From assembly GCA_030620095.1 (NCBI GenBank), contig JAUTXW010000133.1:1361001-1425000 (forward strand): DNA of 64,000 nucleotides. The letters run 5' to 3'. Shown in pieces: positions 44,871-53,740 of this stretch. The translations under genes and the position numbers were made by a program. A model generated the notes under the pieces. That model worked only from the letters and a program-made list of their open reading frames with translations, had not been told where the DNA came from and searched no databases. This stretch comes from Kuschelorhynchus macadamiae (lineage: Eukaryota > Arthropoda > Insecta > Coleoptera > Curculionidae). The stretch's first letter is position 1. The number at the start of each line of letters is the position of its first letter.

Positions 44871-45661
44871 TGTATCCTGAGGATGCAACACTAAAGTAGC
44901 GAAACGTCGACATTTAAAAAAAAAGATATTTGTTTTTTTACTGGATTTTAACCTTAAATAATACACCACTCTAACATAAAAACAAGAAGATCGTTAACGA
45001 AAACCATTTAGAAACTTAATATCTGGGAAATATCTGCGGTCCAACGTAGTAGGTAAAGACTGAAAATATGTGTTTAATGCAGGATATAGAATCTATATAT
45101 GTGTCCTGAGGATGCAACAATAAAGTTTCGAAAGGTCGACAATTTAAAAAAAGTCTTTAGTTTTTTTACTGAATTCTAACCTCAAATAATACACCACTCT
45201 AACATAAAAACAAAAGGATCGTTAACGAAAACCATTTAGAAACTTAATATCTAAGAAATGTCTGCGGACAAACGGAATATGTAAAGACTGATAATATGGA
45301 TTTCATGCTGTATATAGAATCTACATGTGTCCTGAAGATGCAACAATAAATTTGCGAAACGTCGACTATTTAAAAATAGTCTTTTGATTTTTTTACTGGA
45401 TCCTAACTCCAAATAATATATCACTCTAACATAACAACAAAAGGATTGTTAACGAAAACCATTAAGAAACTTAATATCTGGGTAATATATGCGGAACAAC
45501 GGAGTAAAAGTACCGATAATATGGGTTTCATGCAGGATATCTATCTATATACGAATCCTGAGGATGCAACAATTAAGTTGCGAAATGTCCAGAATTTAAA
45601 AAAAAAACTTGTTTTTTTTTACTGGCTCTTAACCTCAAATAATACACCACTCTAACAAAAA
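44871..45661 (+). repeat. 226-229-bp tandem array, ~3.4 units, one hammerhead-like motif each
   Basis: Unit anchors (CTGA) lie at 44877, 45106, 45332 and 45558, periods of 229, 226 and 226. Every unit has CCTGA(A/G)GATGCAACA, a short loop, a GTTGC-like return strand, GAAAC or a variant, GTCGAC, then an A/T-rich run and TACACCACTCTAACATAAA. In unit 3 the parts are: stem I GTC (45329-45331) with GAC (45364-45366); core CTGAAGA (45332-45338); one extra T; stem II GCAA/TTGC; GAAAC (45356-45360); GTC (45361-45363). Unit 2 extends stem I to TGTC/GACA. No protein is encoded. Confidence 0.85.
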
Positions 45662-46440
45662 ATGTTTAACGTTGTTCCGCCATATTGGATTTTTTCCAAA
45701 ATGTTATCGGGCCATCCCCATAATTTTTGGTCAAAATTTATCAATCGAGCAAGTAGTATTTAAGCTATGTCGCGAACTGACTCACAGACCGACAGGCGGA
45801 CCGATGGAATTGATGAAACATGTTTTTTGGTAACTAGGGACGCTAAAACGAGAATATATGTAAATCCTGAGAGGGTGATTTTCTTCGTGATTACAAAAAT
45901 TTTATTTGACCGCAATTTTGTTAGGCCATCTTGAATTAGTAACACAATTTTACTAGTTGAGCCCTATACCACAATTAGTTATGGCACACAATTTGAAATC
46001 AATCCATTAAGTAGTTTTTTCAGGCTGAATTGTGAAATATTTTATTATATGACCATTTTGTTCTGCCATCTGGGAATCGTACCAACATTTTGTAACAACA
46101 TTTTACCAGTTCGTTCCAACATAATACTTGATGTTTATGCAAAATTTTAAATAAATTGGCAGTTTTTTTATAATAATTATTTTATACTATTACCCCTAAA
46201 ATAATATTGATAAAATATTTTTTTGGCATCTAGGGACGCTAAAATGTAAAGACGTGTAAAACCTGAGAGGGTGATTTTTTCACGATTACATACTTTTTAT
46301 TTGGCCGCCATTTTGCTCGACCACCTTGAATTAGTACCAGAATTTTACTAGTTGATCCCTATACCATAATACTATAAATAAAAATTACCCTCTTATTACA
46401 TCTGTAAACAAATGAGGAATAGATTTTCTAATTTTTATAT
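45662..46440. repeat. Decayed ~125-bp repeats, no gene
   Basis: Diverged units with TTTTGT(T/C)AGGCCA or GGCCGCCATTTTGCTCG, ATTTTACTAGTTGA(G/T)CCCTATACCA and AAATTTTAAATAAATTGG. A related unit occurs at about 49690-49800 (ACCAATATTTTACCAGTTC). Confidence 0.45.
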
Positions 46441-46456
46441 TACGAGAGAAACCAGA

Positions 46457-46483
46457 AGAGACGAGACGAGACGAGACGAGAGA
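46457..46483. repeat. (GACGA)n-type microsatellite
   Basis: AGACGAGACGAGACGAGACG followed by AGAGAGCGTCTCTC, which can fold back partly on the repeat. Confidence 0.85.
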
Positions 46484-46874
46484 GCGTCTCTCTAGTCTCA
46501 CCTCGGAGCATTCTCGGCGAGATGAGATGAGAGAAGGCCTATTTAATTTTAGTTTTCTTTTTCGACTGTGCTCTATAAAACCTAGCCTTTACTTTCGCCA
46601 TGTGAATTTAAAAATAACAACTACCACTTAAATAAATGTCAAAGCAATGTCATCAGGAAAGTGTATTGTTGTAAAAAAGACAAATTAAGCCAATCACTAG
46701 TTTTGGAATACACAATGTTGGTAAATGAATTTCTGTTTGCTACCCTGTCGGCTTTATGTAAGAAATAGAAAGAAGTACAGAAATGTAAGTCCAGACGCTT
46801 CTTTTATCGACCTGCTATTTACAAACAAATAACACAATAAAATTATTTAAAAAATCGTCGAAATTTAGAATATC

Positions 46875-47495
46875 ATGTTTGATGTACGTGGTCAAGTAAA
46901 GCGCAGTAAATTGATATATTTTGTTAGTGATGCTATCGAGCTGACTTTATCGTGGGTTTCCATCCTGTCGCTTGCGATTTGTTCGTATATAAAATATTAC
47001 GAATGGGAAAATTTTTTTCAAGGAATGGCATTTTTAGAAAGCAAATTGAATTTCAATACTGGGAGTAGAAAAGAATATTTTTTTTTTAGAAAAGCCATTG
47101 TCCAGTCTATTGCGGTGAGTATTTTTATAATAGCACAAATTTTCTCATACTGCCTCTACTACCACCGGCCTCGCAAAATGGCAGACGCCATCCTCTAGTT
47201 TCAGAGTTTTATAATTTTGTAATATCTGCTGCAATTATCAACTTGAGCCTAGCATTTAAGTGCAAATTTTTTGGTCTTAATAGGAAACTAAATAAATGCA
47301 AAAATGCCCACTTCCATTAATGCCATATGCATCGTTAGAAAATGTAGAATTTTGCGTCAAGAGTTACACAATATCGTAGGAATAGTCAATGATCTTTTTG
47401 GACCGGCCTTACTTCTCTCCTACTTTATAAATGGTATCAAAACGTTAAGACTTAGTTCAGCGATTCTACTAAATAAGAGACGATGTCTAGAATAA
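46875..47495 (+). pseudogene. Gustatory-receptor-like pseudogene, copy 1
   Basis: Seven-transmembrane insect chemoreceptor (7tm_7/Gr) family. Open pieces read FVSDAIELTLSWVSILSLAI, FLESKLNFNTGSRKEYFFFR and FSYCLYYHRPRKMADAIL, then IVRKCRILRQELHNIVGIVN and DLFGPALLLSYFINGIKTLR. Relative to copy 2 it lacks the first ~70 residues, has lost one base after ATCCTC (about 47195), and has extra bases before ATTAATGCC (about 47316). A later stop (CTAGAATAAGG, about 47491) ends the frame. The Gr-type FGPALLLSYFINGIK motif supports the family call. Confidence 0.75.
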
Positions 47496-47994
47496 GGAGA
47501 AGAAATGAAATGTGTAGTTTTTTAATTATTTAACTTAACGCAAGTGTAATCTCTAATCCTAATTTTAAACTTTTAGTAAAAAAGATAGTGAATCATGAAA
47601 AAGTTTCTAGATTTTCCTTAGTTTTTTTATCCAGTTATTTTTTAATAATATTTTACTAAAAAGGTTTTTCTGGTCTACTTGCTGGACCTTGAGTCATCCT
47701 TCAAGAACAGCCGCTACAACTATCAATTATAAAACTTTGCTAACTATTATTCATATTAGAGATTATTTAGGTACTTATTGGTTGCCAGATATCTGGTTTC
47801 ACTGAGAACTCAAGGTTTTTGAGTTTTAAACATGTGAAAACTTAACTTTCCACGAAAGCAGATTGTACAAGGTGATTCATTACATTTTGACATTTGACTA
47901 ACCTAACCTAACTATAGGGTTTAGAAAAAAGTTTCAATACAAAGGTAGGGTCTTTTCCCTATTATCTTTCGAATATTTCAGATTTCAAAAAATT

Positions 47995-49440
47995 GCTTTC
48001 GGAAGGTAAAAAATTTTATGGTATGTATATATAACTATATACTAATAGCTAGAATGAAAGGTCTTTTCATCCTGATTTCAAATATATATACTTTGTTGAT
48101 ATTTGGTTCATCCGTTTTCGAGGTATTTCAGTTTAAACATGAACGTTTCGATAAACGAAACTTCAGTCATTTTCTTGGTGATATGGTCAAGTCTGCCTTG
48201 GTCATCATTATAATACAAAAATGCGCTGGATCGCAATTGTTTCAACAACTGTAGTTATGGCAACCAAATACATAAATCTCCACTTTCCTGTCATTTATGG
48301 ATTAATGTGTTTGATATTAATTATCTTATTTTGCTGAAAATAATTCAAATGGTTTGTTCTGAGGAAGAAAAATGAGAAGTAAAAAAACTCTTTTATTCAA
48401 ACGATAATAAGTCGTATATCGGCGAATACACCCGGGAAGAAGAATTCTTTCAATAAATACAATCAAGAGTATAATTGAGCATTTCGAACAACAAAATTCC
48501 ATTCAACGAAAGACCAGAAAAATATAAAACACACCACGCATTAAGCCATTTTCGTGCTTGTATTTTAACCCCTTGTATTTTGTGGGAGTTTTCCGCAGAC
48601 CAAAAATGTTTTATTTTCTTGGTATATGCACCGGCTGTTGTGAAAGATGCCTTATTAGTGAATATTAAATTGTTAAAAAAATTGTTAATATCCTGAATTC
48701 TTTGATACATATCATTACAAAATTCAAGCCTTTACCTTATATTTTCATCAGTCAATTAGCGCACTGGACGGAACTTATATTGGCTTTGACGCTTCAGCGT
48801 TCGTTGAATTTTGTTATATGACTTGCCGGAAAAGTTTTGAGCTTCACTTATGGAACATTCACGATTTTCTAGGAAAGGGATAATAATATGGTAATTTTTC
48901 TGGCCTTCCGTTGAATGGAATTTTTATGTTCGAAACGATTAATTATATTCATCATTGTATTTATTAAAGGAATTGTTATTCCCGATTATATTCGCCGATA
49001 TTCGATTCCTACTCTTGCAACGTTATTATCGTTTGAATAAAAGAGTTTTATTACTTCCCGTTTTTCTTCCTCAAAATAACCCATTTGAATTATGTTCAGC
49101 AAAATTAAATAATCAATATCAAACACAAAATGACAGAAAGAAGAATAATGTATATGGTCGCCATAACTACAGTTCTTGAAACAATTGCCATCCAGCGCAT
49201 TCTTGCATCATAGTGATGACCAAGGCAGACTTGACTATATCACCGAGAATATGGCTGAAGTCTGGTTTACCGAAGCGACAATGTTTAAACTAAAATAGCT
49301 CGAAAACGACTGATCCAATAACAACAAACTATATATTTTTGAAATCAGGATAAAGAGACCTTTAATTCTAGCTATTAATATACAGGCTGTTCCATCTGAA
49401 AAAATATATATCATATATTTTTTTAACTTTCAAAGTTAAA
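47995..49440 (-). mobile_element. Decayed mariner-like element with ~490-bp inverted arms
   Basis: The left arm (about 47995-48510) is the inverse of the right (about 48905-49440). Shared landmarks are CTAATAGCTAGAAT, AAGTCTGCCTTGGTCATCA, CTCTTTTATTCAAACGATAA and TCCATTCAACG. The ~400-bp centre encodes only a minus-strand scrap of a mariner-like transposase (LIFTNKASFTTAGAYTKKIK then HFWSAENSHKIQGVKIQARK, 48640-48540), matching FTDEAIFNTAG..NRKNCHYWS at 7190-7250, with the catalytic TDEA changed to TNKA. Exact ends are unclear. Confidence 0.7.
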
Positions 49441-50400
49441 AGGTAAGAGGGGATTGTTCTACCATATTTACTAGCAAAATGGGAGAAAAAAAACTGAATA
49501 TGCTCTTTTATTCAACATCTTTTATGCATTCAAAATCCAGTTACATTCAAATCATAGGTTTTTTAAATTTAACACTTTTCTTCGAATTCACATTGGTGAA
49601 AAATCGGTAAATTTTCTTAGGAATAGTGAAGTGTCAATTTAGTTCCGAACATAGTCATTTAGTAACACATACACATATGTCTTTCCAAATATTTTTATTG
49701 AGCGTAATTATTTTCAACCATGTCGAATTCGTACCAATATTTTACCAGTTCCTATTTATGCCACACTTGACGATTTTTGGACAAAATTTAAACTAAATTC
49801 AATAAGAAGCTTTTACACTCATTTTTTTTTAATACCCTCATGTTTATTTCGTATCATTCAAGTATCATTCATCATCAAGTTTTGTTTTTTTAAGTTCGCG
49901 TCTAACAAATTTTATTATTTGAATAACTGTTCTAGCACAGTGTTACAGGAAGAACGCTGTATTCTTGTTCATTACATAAATTACTAAAATTTGAAATATT
50001 TTCTTATAGAGACAATCAATAAAACTGACGGTCATCCTGCCAAAGTAAGTATTGCAGCCATAACGTTTCTTATTATCTCTGTAGGAGGTTTTGAGTGACA
50101 CATTAGAGTTAATAGATTAATAAAACTTACCTATTAATAACAATAAACATCTTTTATTATATTTAAATAATAAAATACATTATAGTACAAAGTTTATAAA
50201 ACACACAATCCAACTTGGCCTGAGCGAAGTTTAGCTGGTCAACTCAAGACATTGCATAATGCAATAAAAACAAGGACCGGGTGACAAATTATAAAGTCAC
50301 ACCTCCCTTGACTATTTTACTATTTATCGCACATAAGAAACAAAAATACTGCCTTATAGAACATTTTTCGTAGAATTCGAATCCGCCCGATTTAAAAAAA
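49440..50400. other. No gene seen
   Basis: It includes one ~125-bp repeat relic (49690-49800). At 50255-50372 there is an inverse copy of the sequence that follows the LTR element at 59446-59540 (TTTGTTTCTTATGTGCGATA). Confidence 0.4.
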
Positions 50401-50405
50401 ATATA

Positions 50406-51512
50406 CAGGGTGAAGCGAAAAGTACACTTTTTTTAAATGGAACACCCTGTATTTTTTACTGGTGTGGAAAGATCATTAAAAGAGCTTTTTAAAAATACCC
50501 CATTTAATAACTTGTTCTTTAATAGTTTTTGAAATATACGCATTTAAATCTAAAGAGATGTGTTTATTAATTAATTTACTCCTAACAAAAAAAATTGGCT
50601 TTTGAAATCAAAAACAATGACGTATGACGTAAAATAGTATATTCGACGGAACAGAAACAAAAAATACTTTATACTTATTTTTTGAAAATATAGCCGCAGC
50701 CAGACGCGCCTACCAAGAAAGACATCCCAATGAAATTATTCCCACAAGAAAAACCATCAAAAGCATTCATTTTCATTTTGCAGGAGCAAATTTGCAAAGA
50801 AAGAAAAGGATAAGTAGAAACTGTGACCATGACGAGAAAGTCCATAAACTCTCTCAGCAGCATAAAGATCCGAGGCTCCAAACAGACGTCAAAATGATTT
50901 AGATTTTTTCAAAAATATACTGTGGACTGATGAATCCAGCTTTTCCACGACTGGTTTACCAAACCGGCAAAACTTTAGGCACTAGCCACAAGAGAACCCA
51001 CAATTTGTAAGAGAAGTTAAGTTTCAAGGACGGGTAGCAGTACCTAAATGTGTGGTGGGGAATACTTGGTGATAGAATGGTGGGAACATATTTTTTTGAC
51101 CGCAATCTGACCGGAGAAGTATATCATCAATTTTTAAAAGTTTGAAATTATTTACGGAACAATTCCTTGGCCACCCAAAAAGTGGAAATTCTAAACGGAA
51201 AGAACAAACATTTTATAAAAAATGAAATAAATTGTCACTTGGCAACTATTTATCAAGAACGCATACGTAATCAGGGGGGAAATGTTCATAGCGATTAATT
51301 TAAGTTTTCAGTTCACCTTTTTACTTACTTTTAGAAATAAAAAATATTTTCGTTGATTATTTCGAGGTTTAAATGTGTATATTTCCAAAACTTTTGAAGA
51401 TAATGCTATCAAATTGGATATTTTTGAAAAGCTCGTTTAATCATCTTTCCAACACCAGTAAAAAATACAGGGTGTTTTATTTAAAAAAAAGTAAGTTTTT
51501 TACTCCACCCTG
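50406..51512 (+). mobile_element. Short, decayed mariner-like element
   Basis: The ends CAGGGTGAAG and the inverse of CAGGGTGGAG are flanked by TA (50404-50405 and 51513-51514). The arms pair for about 150 bp (CACCCTGTATTTTTTACTGG, AGCTTTT). Inside, broken plus-strand pieces read AARRAYQERHPNEIIPTRKT (50690-50760) and WWGILGDRMVGTYFFDRNLT (51054-51115), both matching the transposase type at 6720 and 41139. All catalytic motifs are lost or damaged. Confidence 0.72.
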
Positions 51513-51535
51513 TATATATATATATATATATATAT

Positions 51536-51588
<53 letters not shown>
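51513..51588. repeat. (TA)n microsatellite at the element border
   Basis: About 76 bp of TA with one ACAATATA break, starting at the TA target of the element at 50406-51512, so the target duplication itself may have seeded the expansion. Confidence 0.9.
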
Positions 51589-51590
<2 letters not shown>

Positions 51591-51646
51591 TATTTTTTTT
51601 ATCCTAGTACAGATTCGGACTCTACAAGAAATTTCCTATAAGGTAG

Positions 51647-51867
51647 AATTATATGGCCACTTCCGATGAATCATTTAGAATTAAGCATCATATTTCTAAT
51701 TACTCATTCATTCCTGCTATTTCAGCATTATTTTTATATAAATACAGAAGAATTAGTAACCATCTTTAGTCATTAAGTAGCTATAGATCGGTCAACATCC
51801 ATTGTAATTTCGTGTTTTAAAAATAAAGTTTTTTAAAAATACAAGTTACAAGGTTGAATGTAAAATT
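51647..51867 (+). repeat. 5' LTR, 221 bp
   Basis: It contains TATTTTTATATAAATACAG (a possible TATA box near 51738) and AAAATAAAGTTTTTT (a possible poly(A) signal near 51820). Confidence 0.92.
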
Positions 51868-51884
51868 GGCGCAGTCGGTAGGAT
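51867..51884 (+). promoter_or_regulatory. Primer-binding site
   Basis: TGGCGCAGTCGGTAGGAT directly follows (and by one T overlaps) the 5' LTR. TGG matches the CCA end of a tRNA. From memory this is the tRNA-Ser type site of 17.6/297-like elements. Confidence 0.8.
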
Positions 51885-52419
51885 ATCCTTTTCGGAGTGC
51901 GAAAAAAGGGATATTCTGAAATCGGAGTGTAACAACGTTTCATCTCCATAAGGATTATCAGTGTTGCATCTTTCTGTTTCAACAGTTAAGAAAAGGATCA
52001 GGAACATCTACAACCGAACTAGGCACTTGTAACTCCTGGTACATCGATTATTGGTACGCCATTCGAGAAGCCAGTAAGGACGATTTGGCCTGTGCTAGCG
52101 TCCAAGACAAGCGGTAGCCAACCTGAGCAGTTCATCTCTTCAGCAAAGCATCGTTTGATACAGGACCAAGACTTGGGACACATTGTGAGTTATTTACTTA
52201 CTTCCCTTATAGTTGAGATCCCTGTTAACTAAGTTCTGAAATTTTTGAAGAAAGAATTTTTTTTTTGAACAAAGATAATTTTTGAAGAAAGAAAAAGTGA
52301 ATAATTGAATTGAAGCAATTTTATTGAACAATTATTTGAATAACTATACTTTAACTAACTATTTTAGTTGTAAAGAAAACAAATGTTAACGCAGTTAACA
52401 GTAGTTAAATACATATTTA

Positions 52420-53740
52420 ATGAGGAAATTTAAGAAATGTGGTAAAGACATTACTTATCCTAAAACAATTCGAAGAAGTAGTTTAGAAAATCCTTCTGCA
52501 AGTGGATTATCACAAAGTAGTTTTGAAAATCAATCTGCAAGTGAATTAACAGAACTTTATTCAGACATCAATTTAGAAAATATTTTTAACCCTAGTATAA
52601 ACGTAGATACTAACGAAGCAAACATTAATAAGATACTTTGAGAAGTACTGTTTCACTCTTAAAAACTTTCGATGGTACCCCATCACGTCTTGAATCTTTT
52701 ATTAATCAAATAGATACTTTTTATACAAGATATTTTAATACTGATACTTCCCAACAAGAATTTGTAATTCTGGCAATTAAATCAAAAATTATAGATCAGC
52801 CGAAGATTTTCTTTTAACTAGACCAGATCTTAATACTTGGCCAGAAATAAAAATCTCATTAAAACAAAAATTCAGTGATCCAATAACAAGAGCTAATTTA
52901 CAACAACAATTAATATTCTTTTCAAGAAAAGGCGAATCAACCTTAGATTACATACAAAAACTCAAAGCCTTAGTCACCAAAATAAATACGAAAACTTGTA
53001 CAGAAATAAGTAATATTGAAGCTAGAAACATAATTATAGCACAAAACGAATTAACAGCAACTCAAAATCTTCTTGCAAACATTTCAAGCGAATTAAGAAC
53101 TTTACTAATCGTTCAAAATCCCCAAAATCTAGACCATGCAATCGATATTGTAACCAATTATGAAATCTTAACTAGTCAAAATAATTTTAAAAATAATTAT
53201 TTGCAAAATAGTAGATCAAATAATTTACTTAGCAATCAGAAAACGCCACCAATAAATAATATTAATAAATTTCTGGTAAATAGATCGAATAATTTTCCAA
53301 ATTCATCTTTTAAACCGAGACCACCAAATCAATTTTTCAATCGAGTACAAAATCAAACATTTAATCAAAAAGGCAATCAATATCCTAAACAACAATACCC
53401 ACAACCAATGTCAGGTGTGAGTGTACAAAAAACAATGCCACCATTAAGACAACAACAACAAACTTTTGCCAGACAACAACCTCAACAACAAGCTTTCTAT
53501 AGACAGCAACCACAACAACAACAAACTTTCTATAGACAGCAACCCCAACAACAACATCACCCGAAATTTACATTTCAAGAATTAACGCATTTAGAAAATA
53601 ATGAACCCAATAATGACGAGTTATATAATGAAGAAAACCCCGAATTTGACAATTATGATCAAGATTATCAAAATTTTGATGAAACATGTGAATTAGATAA
53701 TGAGAATTTAGTCGAGCAAATAGAAAATTTTCATCTATAA
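52420..53740 (+). pseudogene. gag of the LTR element, broken frame
   Basis: Three frames follow one another. MRKFKKCGKDITYPKTIRRS runs to a stop at 52641. A second frame from about 52641 reads LLKTFDGTPSRLESFINQID, the capsid-like start, to about 52800. The third runs open to 53740: RPDLNTWPEIKISLKQKFSD, STLDYIQKLKALVTKINTKT, LLANISSELRTLLIVQN, a Gln-rich stretch with repeated FYRQQPQQQ (about 53450-53560) and an acidic end. No CCHC zinc knuckle is seen, as is common in errantiviruses. The first shift may reflect an indel near 52635 and the second one near 52798. Confidence 0.75.
53725..53731 (+). promoter_or_regulatory. Candidate -1 ribosomal frameshift site (A AAT TTT)
   Basis: In the gag frame the codons are GAA AAT TTT CAT CTA TAA. 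The heptamer A-AAT-TTT fits the X-XXY-YYZ rule and lies 6 bases before the gag stop. After slipping back one base, translation continues into the pol frame as S-S-I-S-L-G-R-K and on to the protease. A downstream structure was not established. Confidence 0.6.

Noticed and set aside
44871..45661. CRISPR-like regular repeats
   Set aside because: The period is ~227 bp with whole-unit homology and no unique spacers, and the sequence is eukaryotic.
46440..46545. Structured RNA at the GACGA/GTCTC inverted stretch
   Set aside because: Simple-sequence repeats fold by composition alone; no conserved loop or flanking evidence.
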